This document shows positions 12,874 through 24,670 of a stretch of 64,000 nucleotides of DNA, one piece after another. Position 1 is the first letter of the stretch. Each line of letters opens with the position of its first letter. The notes below the pieces were generated by a model. It did no database searches. It saw only the letters and a program-made list of their open reading frames with translations, and was not told the DNA's origin. A program made the position numbers and the translations under genes. Location: contig JAGMWU010000029.1 in NCBI GenBank assembly GCA_018697195.1, positions 62,001 through 126,000 of the forward strand, read 5' to 3'. The DNA comes from Certhia americana. Its lineage: Eukaryota; Chordata; Aves; Passeriformes; Certhiidae.

Positions 12874-14168
12874 CCTGGGATCATCTGAATAACCTGGCAC
12901 AACAGGGGCTTTTTGTTCCACTCACAGAAATGTGTGAGCAGAGATGGGGCTGTCTGGAGGTATCTCAGTATTTCTTCCCTTTTTTTTTTTTTTTCAAAGA
13001 AAGCTGAATAAAGACACCTTTGATTTAAAATTTCAGATTTCTGTCTGCTTTTTAGCTCATTGCCAGCAGTCTGCCTGCTCTGGTGACATGCATCCATTAG
13101 AGTCCCAAAGCATCCAGGTTTAAAAGGATTTCTGCACTTCTGTTCACAGATAAAGCATATTTGGGGATGGAGGAAGTGTAACCATGTGATTATTAGAGAT
13201 TAATAAGCATCAATTAAATAAGAATTCTTTGAGACGACTCTCATGGCTCCTAAGCTGGCAGGGACTGCATCTTAAAATCACAGAGTAATCTTGTCATTCT
13301 TCCCCCGCTTGCCAAAATTGTTCCTCATTTCTTCTCTCCTCATTCTTAACAGGCTGTAAAAGTCTCCCTCTGTGCTTTTCATTCTGAGCCAGAAAGAGGG
13401 AAAGCCTTTCAGCCTCACTCCCTCTCCATTTCAGGTGATTACAGTGTTGACTGTGCTCAGTTTTCTTTTCAGGCTGCCTCTGATAGTCCTGGTTTCTATT
13501 TCCGACTTTTGATCACTAATTCTGTCCTGGGGAAGTGCCTGTCTGTGCTGTGGCCCTTCAGATTAATGTGGTTTAGAGTAATCAGGAACCAGGTGATGGG
13601 AAACAGATTTTGTTATGTGATGAGCAATCTCTTCAGTACAGGCTTAGACATCTTGGATTTGTTTTGGAGGAGAAAAACTGGCTAGAAAACTGTTTGGGAA
13701 ATTAGTAGGATACTTTGAAATTCCATTTGGAAGCCTTCTGAGGTTTGATCTTACTTTTAGAGTCAAGAAACATCTCTTTATGGCTAAACAGGCTTTAAGG
13801 CTGGGAAGTTCTTGTTCTGTATTACCGCAACTGATGTGCTGCTCTTACCTGGTTTTGGTTCTGACTGACAGGAAAAATGGGGAAAATATGGAAAATGAAG
13901 AATGAATCAAAGTTTGAATGAATCAAAGTTTCCATCAAGCTCAGCTCTGCTCCAGAATTGGCATATAAGGCTTGGAAACTTGAAAATAAGCTGTGAAAAA
14001 TGTCGTATGAACTGTGAGTGCAATGCACCTACAAGTTTGGACCTGAATGTTGTTTATTTTGGTTAACTATTTGGTTGAAAAAACCCTTGAGTATGTAAAC
14101 TTGCCTTTTCCCCTTCAATTCATTCATTGACATTGGGGGAGTTCTGAGAGTAGAGTTGGATAGGAGAG
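12874..14168. other. Unique non-coding sequence
   Basis: Contains a 16-nt poly-T run near 12980 and a perfect 2 x 16-bp duplication at 13900-13931. No gene, RNA or known repeat recognised. Confidence 0.5.
13900..13931. repeat. Perfect 2 x 16-bp tandem duplication
   Basis: gaatgaatcaaagttt at 13900-13915 is repeated exactly at 13916-13931. It is a small slippage duplication in otherwise unique sequence. Confidence 0.9.
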
Positions 14169-14944
14169 TATCTTAATTTGGAAGACAGGTGTGTCTGCTA
14201 GGAAAAAAACCCCAAAGAACTAAACCCAGGAGCTTCCCTTGGAATGGAGAATGCAAAACCTCCTCCCTCCGAATTGTTATAATTCTGAAATTAAGGGACA
14301 CTCAGGCAAAGATGTGAGGGTAGGAATAACAGTTCTCTACTAGTGTGTCTAACCAGATAAAATAACAATAACTATGGCATTAACAACAAACAGAATTAGG
14401 GAATCGGTCACAGTTTTTTCCCCCACTGGCACCTTCCCCCCTTTGGTACCATCACAAGCTGTCGGAGGGAGCAGCAGTCCCGGGGGACTGAGACATCTGA
14501 GATGGAGCAGAAGCTCGGAGGCGGCAGCTGGAGCTGTAGAAATGTCCCGGCAGGCAGGGGCTGCGGGACACGGCACGGCGGAGAAACCCAGAGCAAAAGC
14601 CAAGGAACAGCGGGTGCAGGGACACGGGGCAGCAGCTCTCGGCAGGGCAGGGAGAGAACAGGTCCTGAAATCCCGGGGGACACACGAAGAGACGGGGATG
14701 GGTCACTCCGAGCTGAGCTCCAGGTGAGGGATGGTGAGAGCTCGCCGCAGTCAAGAACCGATCAGCCCTGGCAGTTCCCTCCGAGAGCAAAAACTCTGCA
14801 GAGCAAAGTGAATTCCGGGTGCCATCCTGTCCCTGACTTAGCTGCTTCCTTTGTCTTTCCCAAGCACCCATAAGTACCCAGTAATTAGTTCCCTAGCAAA
14901 TTATGGGGAAAAAATTCTGTAAGAAAGAAACCCAAACCACATCA
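14169..14944 (-). mobile_element. Solo LTR, family C, copy 1 (CpG-rich)
   Basis: A 776-bp segment bounded by the 5-bp direct repeat gagag (14164-14168 and 14945-14949). Its low-coordinate end matches copy 2 at 16129: both share 'aggtgtctgctaagg'-like sequence, 'ttggaatggagaatg', 'cctccctc', 'attataatt' and 'tcaggcaaagat'. Orientation is taken from copy 2. The middle part (about 14450-14770) is rich in CpG and is not shared with copy 2, so the upstream regulatory part differs or was replaced. The 5-bp duplication fits an ERVL-type element. The frames of 117-139 codons on both strands in the GC-rich part have no recognisable domains. Confidence 0.7.
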
Positions 14945-16128
14945 GAGAGACTTGCTGGTATAAAGGAAGAGCATTTCTTAGAAAAAATTATTTGGAGTGA
15001 TGAGGTTGTGTTTGCTGCTGCCTCTTCCCACCTCTCTTCACTGAACTAAAGCAACACCCCTTGGAGAGGGAGGGCACTCGTAACTTTCACCCTGAGAGAT
15101 TATGGCCGTTCTTACTTCATTACCACATACTGTGGAGTTTGTAATTTAATTTAAGTTCATTCTAATTTCAGTCTCAGGAAGAAGCACACAGTAGCTGGAG
15201 GTGCCTGGGAGGTTGCACTGGGAGCCTCCTTGGAGCTAGTTGTGTCCCCTCCAGCTGCTGTGGGCTGTATTATTACCCTAGCACAAAAATACTCACTCAA
15301 AATTCCTGGTATTTCCATTGTGGCCCAGGAATTAAATCTGCTAATTATTGGGATGAAGGAAGCTGTTTAATATTCTGTTTATTACCCTTGTGCTGGGGTC
15401 AGCCTTGTCCCATCAGAGCTCTGGGGGTGCTGCTGCAATATCAAAAATATTCAGTGATTCATTTCCCTCCATCCTCAACCTCCTTCCTGTCTATGGACCT
15501 CCCCTCACTTTGCTGCTCTCATTGGTGTCCCTCCCTTCCTCTTTTTCTTATCCAACAGGACAAAAGTGAAAGGAGTGTGAGCAGATCCTCACCTTGCATT
15601 ACACCTGCAAAACAAATCCCATTTGGGGCAAGCTCTTCTTGAATGTTACCTCAAGGTTTCAGTCCTTTGCTTTTGCTTCTGAATGTGATTGCTGCAGAAA
15701 GCTGCAGGAATGATTAGTGCAGCATCCATCTCTTCACAAATTTTTTGGTGACATGGCAATTCTTCAGGGCTCCTGGAGATTGAGACTATGAGAAGGAGCA
15801 GATTTAGAAGCCTAAGTGGAAATTTTGGAGGCTATTCTTTGTGGCTGAATTGCCCTGTGGGCATGAATGCACAAAATAAAACTGAGGTGTGTATGATCAA
15901 GGGATGGGTCTGTTGAATACTGAATTCTCTGAGTGCAGGAACTTGAGTGACTGAGGAGGAACTCTTTAAGTCCACAGTGCTTATGTCACTCTGCATTACC
16001 TACAGCAGAAAATAAGGCTGGTTTTGGTTGTTTAAAAAAACCCAAACAGATGAAATGCAAGATTGCAGTTTCTTTCTGTTGATTTTCATTGCAAAGATTA
16101 TTTCCATTGAAAAGCTGGGGTTTCCAGG
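14945..16128. other. Unique non-coding sequence between two family C LTRs
   Basis: About 1.2 kb with no retroviral coding remnant (no gag, pol or env-like frame), so the two flanking LTRs are not the ends of one intact provirus. No gene recognised. Confidence 0.55.
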
Positions 16129-16802
16129 TGTCCTGGTTTAAATGCCAGGTGTCTGCTAAGGAAGGAGCCTCCATTGGAATGGAGAATGTAAACCCCCTCC
16201 CTCACAATTATTATAATTTTGAAATGAAGGGGTTCTCAGGCAAAGATATGCAAAATAGGAATAACATTTCTTTATTAGGAGAACTAAAATAAAAATGCAG
16301 TAATACAAAAAAACAAACCCACTGACAGAGTCAGGATACAACCTGACCCCCTGTGGGTGAGGGTGTTGGTGGCAGTGCCATTAAATGATGGCTGCAGTCC
16401 TCCTGGAGTGGCAGATGTGGCTCTGTTGAAGCAATGATCCTGTAGAAAGATGTAGTTTTCCTCTGAAGGTCCGGTGGTGATAGATAGGAGTGGTCTTCCT
16501 CTGAGAAACCAGTGGAAAAAGCTGCTTGGTGTTCCAACTCCCAGATTTTTATCCAGGTAGGAATACTTGGCTCCTCCCCCTGGTTGGAACACCTCCCGAT
16601 GGGATGATGGAATTTTTATCAGTCATGCAGTGAGACTCAATAGCCCATTAGCAGAAGATCTCTCCCTGTGGAGGATGGGTCATGGAAGAGATAAAGGAAA
16701 CAGTCCCACCTGTTTTTTTAACAGCTGGCCCATTAATAGAATTTCAACAGATGGTGATAGAATACATACTTCCCCTTACATCTTGGACTGCAAGCCAAGA
16801 CA
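16129..16802 (-). mobile_element. Solo LTR, family C, copy 2
   Basis: A 674-bp LTR starting tgtcctggtttaaatgccag on the plus strand and ending gcaagccaagaca. The 5-bp flanks are ccagg and gcagg, one mismatch, consistent with an ERVL-like insertion. TTTATT at 16271-16276 is a minus-strand AATAAA about 145 bp from the low-coordinate end, and minus-strand GATAAAAAT boxes lie near 16545 and 16615; this gives minus orientation. The first and last roughly 19 bp are imperfect inverted repeats (tgtcctggtttaaatgcc against tgtcttggcttgcagtcc). The 102-codon minus frame inside it is probably incidental. Confidence 0.8.
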
Positions 16803-19800
16803 GCAGGGTATTTAGCAGACTCCTCCTTAAACAGAGGAGTCTGGGTACATATTTTCAGCCTAGGCAACCGTTTTTTGAAAACTGTTTTAACATTCTCCCA
16901 ATCTTGTAGGACTTTTTTTTAATAAATCATTAATCATTAATTTATAAATCAAAAGTATAATAAAGCTTTTTAAAAGGATGAGACTCCACATATTTTGTGG
17001 ATATGGGGTGAGCCTGTCTCAGGATATGCTGCATTTAACCAGGTTCATGTGTAGGTGTAGCTGAAAAATCCCTCTTGTGAATTTTCCTTGTGAAATCCCT
17101 CTCCAACCTCCCTGTAAACCCCCTTATGTGCCAGCTTGGTCATGGTCTCAACTGCCCAGATATCTACAGGACCCTCTCACTGCAGTCCATGGGTACCTAT
17201 GAGTGAAATGTTCCTCCCATGTTCCTCCCATGTTCTCCATGGAAGCCAAATGAACCCAAAGAGAGATTGGGGCATCCAAGGGCTAGGGAAAATAAATGTC
17301 TTTTTGGCATGGAAGTGAAGGAGGTTTTATGGCAGAGAAATGTGAGCTAGCTACTAAAAAATCAGCCCAAATTGGCATTGAACCCAGGCGGGATATTTCA
17401 GTGAAATGTGAGTTTGAATCTCAGTGAGAGAAGATAGTCAAAAGCTTAAGATTCGAAGAAAGAAAAGGCAAACAAACCATTACATAATGACTTCTTCTGC
17501 CATCAAGAAAACATTGGGATTCTTTAATGTCTGTGTTTGACTTCTGCAGAGAACTTGTGCATAATGAACTCTTTTGAAGGCACAGGACAAGTGGTTCTGG
17601 TTTCATGTGAGTTTCCGATGGTAATTAAGCACCTTTAAAGAACTGCTCACAATTAAAGTGTCAGTACTTTCTTGAATAGTCTTAATTTCAGCAAGCTTTT
17701 CATGCTGGGTTCATGGGGAATATTAAAAAGCACTTCATCATTCCTGGAAATGTATGCATGGGATAGAAGGCCAGAATCAAAAGGGAAGATGAGGAACTGC
17801 AGTCAGAGGAGCCAGAAGAAGAGATTGAACAATTTCTCAAGAGTTACTTCAAAAGCAGCAAAATATGCACATGTTAACAGAAGTTCAGATAATTATCTGC
17901 CATTAGCTAATTTGAGGCTCAGTAACTACATGGCTGAAAGTGCAAAAACTCTGCATGTATTTTATGGGAGCCAAACTTAGTGATAGAATATTTTAAAATG
18001 GCTTTTTCAAATGTTCTTATTTGCCTTGGAGGTACCTCGGCGTCGGCTTTGTGTTTTTCTCCCTAGGTGTGGGATTTGTTTTTTGTTTGGTTCTTTCCCT
18101 TTGTACTTTTAGTTCACTTCCTCCCCAAATGTTAAACAGATGCTGATGTGAATGGTAGCCTGGTATATTAATTACTGCACATAATGAATCTCAGAAAATG
18201 TAATAAAGGCCTAATTGGTGTCAATATAAGTAACACTGACAAACACCTGTGTGTGTAATGTAAGCAATGTTCAGCATCACACAAGCATGAGAACAAACAA
18301 CCCCCTCCCTTGGGGAGTACCCTGCCTTTGGATTTCCTCGGGAAGCAAGGCTGAATGCTAAATAAAGATAGGGAACAGCAGAAACACAGGTGCTCATCAG
18401 CCCTGGTGGCTGCTCAAATTTGATTTTATTGATTTCTGCCCAGCAGAGGTGGTTGGAAGCTCAGGAGAATTTGAGCTGTGGCAGTGGGATATGGAAACAA
18501 AGGGTGGTAGCACTTTAGCTGCTGTATTTCTGTCCTGCTCCAAAAAGGATCTGCCAAGGGTCTTGTCCTGGGATTTATATTGATATTATTTATAGAATTT
18601 ATATTATATTATTTATGTTTATGTTTACTTACACAATGCTCAGGGCATTCCCATGCTCTTCTGCTGACTTTCCTAGCTGTGATTTCCTAAGAAATTGTGT
18701 GGAAACGGATAAACTTGGATGGCTGGTGAAGCCCTGAGCTCAGCTCCTGATGAAGTAATGATATTCAGTAGAAACATCAAGACAGAAAACTGTTGTAATT
18801 TCATATCATCCTGTTTCCTTTCTCCAAACTCAGGGCTTCTGTCCATGTGGGAAAGGCAGAAACAGCTGAGAAGGAGGATCCAAGAGTGAGAAACTAAGGA
18901 AAAACACAGCTTTGGGTCATTTTATTGATTTCCTCTCTCCTGCCCTCCAGACCCTCATGTGCTGACAGGTCTTATTTCCATTGCTTTGCCAAAAAAGCCT
19001 TTTTTTTTAGATTCACACAAACCCCGACCCCCCTGATTTATCATCACTCAGCTGCCATTCTTACACTCGTGTTCATCAGTCCTGGGGTTTGCCAATAACT
19101 TAAGCACAAGAAATCAAGGTTAATATAAAAAATAAAGTTGCCCCCCTTCCCAACATAAATATCAGCAGTAATCAAATTGTCACTAAAATTAGTCCAAATC
19201 TCACTCAAAGCTTGGGGTTTATTTATTTTTTCCCCCTTTTTTCTTCCTTTTTTGTCCCTACATAATCTTTCCATTTCTCCCATTTCCCTGCGAGTGGAAT
19301 TCAGCAGGCTCAAGCAGATTTATTTTGGGTTCACCATTTCCCTCCTGTCTCTTAGGCAGATATTCACAGCCCTTTCATTCCCCACTTATGCCCTGACCTG
19401 CTCTAGAACTTGCCCTTTACTTATTCTGCTTAATTACAGCTGTGATTGATTGAGGGTCCCTTGGGAGGCATCTGAAACACATTAAAAATCCAGAGCTGTG
19501 GTTGAAATTTTTATTGCTTTCAGTAATTCATCTCCAGGAAGGAATTGGCTGAGGAATGAGACTGGGAACAGGTTAAAAATATAATAAAATAAATAAAGTA
19601 TCATAGGATTATTCCTATCTTTTTTTTTTTTTTTTTGTTCTCAAGCCGTTTTCCAAAAGAAATATGTACTTAGACAAGGACTGGTGCGTGGATAGTCTTT
19701 CTTTTAAATTTTTGTATTTATGCCTTTGCTCAATGATGCAGATAACTAATTTGGCAAAAGAGCATAATATCTCAAAATGCTTCTAAAGCATCCTTATAAA

Positions 19801-21200
19801 TGCACAAAATGTTCATTATTTGGGTCTCTAATTTTGTCTGTAGCCTTTGGCTGCAGAAATATTATTAATAAGCTCCATGTTGTGCATCTGCAGATGTTAC
19901 AAGCTCTCTTTTCATGGGGAGTTATATGGCCCACTAAATCCTCCTGCAAACACTCTCTTCACCACAAAGGTATAAAATCAGAAAAGTTAGATAAATCCAT
20001 GCAGGCAACTGAAGGAATATGGTTATTTTAAGCAATATCTTGAATAGAACAGGCAAATTCCCAGCAATAAACATCCCCGCAGCTTTCCAAACAGCCTCGG
20101 AAGGGTCACAGCACGTGATGTTTATTACTGCCAGGGTCATTAGAGCTGCAAAGACAGATTCCAAGGCACTCGGATTGCCACTGTCAAATGTCATTTTGAT
20201 ATAAAAATGTAAATTTCACAAGTCTGTGTCGACTCTTTGTTATAATTTAATTATCAGAACAAGCACTTCTTCCAGGAGTGGGAGCTGCTTTCAGCACATT
20301 GAGAGGGAGGCAATTAAAAACTGCTGCTTCCTAGCTTTGGGGCTGCTGCAGCTTCTCACTGTTTTAACAAGTGCTTTGAGTGCTGTGCCCACATGGAATT
20401 GGCCTCAAAACCTTCCTGGAACTGGAGTTTTTCCTTCTCAGGCTTAGCCTGGATTGGTGACCTGCCTAGAACTGTAAATTATGGGCAGTGATGGAATGTG
20501 AGAGGCAGGAACAGCTTCAGGGGGGACTTGGAATTCTTTCCAGAATGTCTGGGAGGATTTCATGGATTTAGAGCTCACCTCACCTCTGTTGGTAACCTGA
20601 GCTGGCTGGAGCTAGACCTCACCTTGCCAGAGGTTCTTTGTCTGCCTCCACATCAAATCTGGAGGTTGTTGTACACAGCAAATATTTCAGAAAGCTGCTT
20701 TGATTTATTTCCAGAGTGCAAAACTTCATTAAGGCTTCTAATCCAGGCCTTCATTCCACCTCTTAAATCCTGGGAACTACTCACCAGTCACACATTTTTT
20801 AATTTGTATTACCCAGGCAGGGAAATAATGAAGAATTGATTTTGAAATCAGGAAACATGTAAGCACTTAATAAATAAATGAAAATATAACGAACGATCTC
20901 ATGCAGGTGAGACTTTTCAGGGATTAGCAATGTAACTGATTTGTAGCCTGGATTCTGTCACTGCCTTTGCAGAGCCAACCACTTGATGAACAAAGTAATT
21001 GAGTCCTGGGTGCCAATTATGCCTTGTACTAGTTAAGGGGTTTTGTAGCTCCTTTTACTGAGCACGTACATTGTTTCATTTAGGTTTTGTAGGTTTTTAT
21101 TAGTTTTTTTTTAATATACATTATTTCATCAAATATGGGGATTGCATTTCAAAACAGAAATACAAAAATGGTGCATGTTTGATATATTAAATTACAGCTA
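16803..21200. other. Unique AT-rich non-coding sequence
   Basis: About 4.4 kb with no recognised gene or dispersed repeat. It holds a perfect 10-bp hairpin at 16816-16843 and a 17-nt poly-T at 19620-19636. Frames reach 113 codons (20498-20839, plus) with no family resemblance. Confidence 0.5.
16816..16843. other. Perfect 10-bp inverted repeat beside LTR C
   Basis: CAGACTCCTC at 16816-16825 pairs with GAGGAGTCTG at 16834-16843 across an 8-nt loop. It lies 13 bp beyond the LTR edge. No T-run or other terminator context is present, so function is unknown. Confidence 0.9.
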
Positions 21201-21593
21201 TGTTGAGGTCAGCGGACCCTGAGAGGCTTTCCCTATGTTAAGGAGACATGAGGCTTCTCTCACAGGATGCCCAGTTCTGTTATGCCAACGTACCCCTGTT
21301 CTGCTCCCTGGGTTGGTGCTGTTAATCCCCTCTCCGTCCCTGTGTCCCTCAGTCACTCCCTCCCAATTTCCCCATTGCCTCACATACCCCAACTCTGCCT
21401 TTGTATGGCCCCAGGCCCACTGACAATTGGCCCCTGGTGTTCTCCCAGCCCCTAGCACCCCTATACACGAACCTGGACCCTTGCCATGAGCCTTGCCTTT
21501 GATCCTGGACTGTCTGCATGTGTGGCTGGAATAAACATCTCTATGGAACCCATACAAAGGCCATATTAACAGCTCTCCCGGTCGGTCTCAACA
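21201..21593 (+). mobile_element. Solo LTR, family D, copy 1
   Basis: A 393-bp LTR beginning tgttgaggtc and ending gtctcaaca, flanked by cagcta (21195-21200) and cagctg (21594-21599), a 6-bp target-site duplication with one mismatch. AATAAA at 21530-21535 sets the plus orientation. From 21225 to about 21575 it matches copy 2 (51818-52190) with only two substitutions seen by eye, while the first 20 or so bases differ by a deletion in copy 2. The 6-bp duplication fits an ERVK-like (class II) element. No primer binding site or internal region adjoins it. A 119-codon antisense frame runs through the LTR and is not considered a gene. Confidence 0.88.
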
Positions 21594-23894
21594 CAGCTGC
21601 ACTTTTTTTCCAGCTTTCCTCTTCTACTTCCCCGCAAGAGTCACAGGGTTGTTGTCTACAGGGTCAAAGTCACACATACTTATCCTTGATAATGCATTTT
21701 TAAGATGGAGTGATTTAAAGTGCAGAGAGGTTTCTGGAGCTCAAATATTTGTCAGGTAGGGAGAAAAAAAATCCTTTATAATTTGTATTTGTGTTGCTCT
21801 GCCATATGCAGTAGATTATGCCCCTGAATGGTTTATGAAATGAAGCCAAACATGTGGCAATAAAAGTGTGACACACAGAAGGGCCTAAGTGGCACCTGGC
21901 AGGAGCTGAGTGACAAAGTAGTATAAATGTGTAACATGCTGTAAATTTGTGACACTTGGTCAGAATCCATGTGAGTCACAAAGTACCTGGGGCGTGATTA
22001 AGTTTAACAGCATCATTTCAATTCCACCCTTTTGCTTTAGGATGTTTTATTAGGGGGATATTTCATCAATAGGTTTTTGAGCTCTAAATTAACAATTTGA
22101 AGCACAGGGCTTCAGGAATTATCAAAGGACTGACTCCCTTAGATGTGAAAGATAGATTTAATCTCCCGGTATTTATAATTTTCTAGTTTTTTGACACAAC
22201 TGTAACTGGTGCTGAAAGCTTTCTAATGAATAAGTGTCCCCTGGAAGCAAAGGAAAAGTTGTAAACTCCATGGCCTGGTTTGAGCCTCTGTGAAATACTG
22301 AGCTGTGTGAAACGGCAAGAAACAAAAAAGAAACAGAGAAATACCAAGAAATAAAACAGAAATAGAGAAACAAAATAGAGACAAAAACCCAAAGAGAGGA
22401 GGTATTTTTGCTGCATTGTAGCAGATGGAAGTTGTGTGAAACCAGTAATTTGTGCAATCTTAAGGTGATTGGTGATCAAAGAAAGCAGCAATTGATTTGG
22501 TGATGACCTGCCTGAGGAAAAGGCTCCTCAGCCCTGGTGGATGCAGGTCCCGTGCTTGTTTAGAGGAGGGGACAAAGAACTGGCTGTGATTAGTCAGCTC
22601 CTTCCCCTCTGAAAAGCTGCAATCAGCTCTTGGAGCCCAGGGATGCACGGGAGACTCCGGAAGGAACAGCAGGGGATAGAGCTGCTGAGAAAATAGAAAT
22701 GAAAAGGAAGGAGCTGCTTTAATTTTGGTGAGTGAGAAGTTGATTGATGTTGAGACAATAAACGCACCCCTGCAGACAGGGACTGAAATGCAGATATTGA
22801 TGTGCTGCTCTGGAGATGAAACAGCTGGTGAGGGAGGGGGAAAGTGGAGGCTGCAGAAGATTTTATTGCTGTGCAAGGGTTGCTCTGCAACAAAACTCCT
22901 GCTGATTTTTGGAGGTCCCCCAAACTGTAAGAAAATGCACCTTTTGTGTGTCCCCACCACAATTGTACTGACACGTTCCACAGAGAAATGAGAGCACTGT
23001 ATTAGATCTACTGCTGATTTCTTCTGAATTAATGTTGAATGCTTTTTCTCCTGTTGTTTTCTCAGCTCAGGAGGTGCTCTCACCTGTAGCTGCTGTGGAA
23101 CATCAACCACACTCTCTGTACTGGGTTGTTTCTCATGGGTATAGTTTTTATCCTATTTCAAGCGTCTGGAGTCCTGTTTCATCTGAAAATGTGTGTGAAG
23201 GCAGGCAGGAATCCCACAGAGTGACTTCACTTGGAAGGATCACAAATCTGACCCAACACTTGTTAGTGCTCTATAGGGAAACTCTGCTTTGCTCCTTTTT
23301 AGCAGCACAGTCATACTCCTCTGCTTCTGGGTCGATTATTCACATAGTGTTAATAAAAATCTCCTTTAGATTAGCAGTGAAAATAAGTAGGATGATGTAT
23401 GAACTGGTTGCACCACCAGGGTAGTGGAATATTACAGAGACAGAATTTGGCTCAGTGCTGTTTATCTGAAATCATGGAAGCTGGTTGGGTATTCCAGGCA
23501 TACAAATGACCCTGCACAGTAAAATACCTGTTTGCCCTTGTTCTGCTGATGGAACAGCCAAGTGAGGTTTAAATTCTTCCTGCCACATCACCTTATTGCC
23601 AGTGCAACTAAGCTGAGCTCAAAGAATTGGCTGTAATTAACTTCATGGACCTGATTCTTTTTAGGTGGCAATTCAGAGCTCTGTCCCAGTTCCATCTCAG
23701 TGGACGCTGGTACTGTGGGAAGAGGTGGGATGGAGTTGAACTGCGAGCTATGGGATGAGCAGATGATGCACTGTGTCAGTTTTTATTCTCAGCCCTGCCC
23801 AGCTCCTGACACAGTGGTCATGCAGGGCTGTCCCCAGAAAGCTGTGCAATCTGGGGTGCAGCTGTAGAGCACACAGACTCTACTGTAGGGCTGG
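21594..23894. other. Unique sequence with the window's longest open frame
   Basis: Contains the 216-codon minus-strand frame at 22460-23110, reported separately. Otherwise no repeat, RNA or exon is recognised. The 22300-22400 stretch is purine-rich (aaacagagaaat-type). Confidence 0.5.
22460..23110 (-). CDS. 216-codon open frame, unknown, probably not a gene
   Basis: Longest frame in the window. The predicted product is Ser/Pro/Phe-rich (for example a central FPPPSPAVSSPEQH stretch) with no signal peptide, membrane segment, zinc-binding pattern or domain that I recognise. There is no CpG-rich promoter, no obvious splice signal and no flanking retroviral or CR1 match. In AT-rich DNA of this length a single frame this long is only mildly unusual. 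It is listed because it is the longest; my view is that it is non-coding. Confidence 0.1.
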   Translation of the reverse strand: MVDVPQQLQVRAPPELRKQQEKKHSTLIQKKSAVDLIQCSHFSVERVSTIVVGTHKRCIFLQFGGPPKISRSFVAEQPLHSNKIFCSLHFPPPSPAVSSPEQHINICISVPVCRGAFIVSTSINFSLTKIKAAPSFSFLFSQQLYPLLFLPESPVHPWAPRADCSFSEGKELTNHSQFFVPSSKQARDLHPPGLRSLFLRQVITKSIAAFFDHQSP

Positions 23895-24192
23895 TGTGGC
23901 GCCTAGAATGGGAGAGAAGCCTCCTGTGTGAATTCCCAGATTTATTCCACAAGGGGACGGTGACAGAAGGACCTCTGATAGGGGTGTACGAAGGATTTAA
24001 AACGGGGGAGGTTTTAGGGATGGATACAAATGGACAACCAATAGAGTAGGGAGAGGTGAGGTGTAACAGGTGGGATTAAGGATATTGTAACCAGTGGGGG
24101 AACACACGGGAGGGGAACAATTCAAATAAATCAATGGGGTATCAAGGTTTAGGGAACTGACAGGGAAGGTACTGGAATGTCGCTATTTGACA
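23895..24192 (-). mobile_element. Probable LTR, family I
   Basis: Read on the minus strand, the segment has an LTR layout: an upstream CCAAT-type box (complement of aaccaata near 24036), a TTTAAA box (near 23996), an AATAAA signal (complement of tttatt at 23940-23945) and a short tail ending gcgccaca. The plus-strand edges would be tgtggcgcc at 23895 and tttgaca at 24192. No clear target-site duplication was found, so boundaries are approximate. Confidence 0.5.
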
Positions 24193-24197
24193 AGAGA

Positions 24198-24601
24198 TGT
24201 ACTACACACGCATGACAGCTCTTCACAAAGATGAGAGGAAGAAGAGGAAGTTTATTATGAGATTTTGACTTATATATAATTTCAAAAGTGTCCAGGGATT
24301 GGAAGAAGAGGTTTACACCTCTCTGATCACAGTGGTCAATCCAAAAGTCCATCATTTCTCGCTTCCTCCAGAGAGGAATGCAGAAAACAATTACTGTTTA
24401 CAGAAACGCGTGTGGGAACTAACTCCAGGAGTTCAGAAACATTAGAAGGCTGAAAGAAAACATACAGGAAGCAGGGCGACACTGGAAGAAAGAGTGGGGA
24501 ATACAGTGAAGGGCAGTTCAGGGAAAGATACCAAATTAGGGATACACCAATTTGGGGAAAACAAGGGGGAATATGGGGATGAGCCATTGACAATTAAATT
24601 T
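24198..24601 (-). mobile_element. Probable LTR fragment, family J
   Basis: Starts tgtactaca next to LTR I. On the minus strand an AATAAA (complement of tttatt near 24251) sits about 55 bp from this edge, as in an LTR. The far boundary is unclear; sequence runs into the AT-rich lead-in of the minisatellite at 24602. No target-site duplication identified. Confidence 0.4.
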
Positions 24602-24670
24602 TTAAATATTAAAAGAAAAACACACTGCAACAAGCAGAGAGGCACATGGCAGCACAGAGACACTCATGGC
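24602..24670. repeat. Minisatellite, left part, with conserved lead-in
   Basis: A lead-in of about 40 bp (aaatattaaaagaaaaacac followed by actgcaacaagcagagaggc) is followed by a full 20-bp unit, atggcagcacagagacactc (24646-24665), and the first 5 bases of the next. LTR E interrupts the array here. The same lead-in and unit start recur at 28030. Confidence 0.85.

Noticed and set aside
14349..14873. Several 84-139-codon frames in GC-rich sequence, like an exon
   Set aside because: They fall in the CpG-rich middle of LTR C, are open on both strands at once and show no domain or splice context.
16284..16592. 102-codon minus frame ending in a hydrophobic segment
   Set aside because: Wholly inside LTR C copy 2 and not open in copy 1.
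14169..16802. Two family C LTRs 1.2 kb apart as one provirus
   Set aside because: No gag, pol or env remnant or primer binding site between them, and each has its own 5-bp duplication.
17360..17440. tRNA-like pieces (gaacccaggcggga, gagtttgaatctcag)
   Set aside because: No cloverleaf can be folded around them; arms and spacing are wrong.
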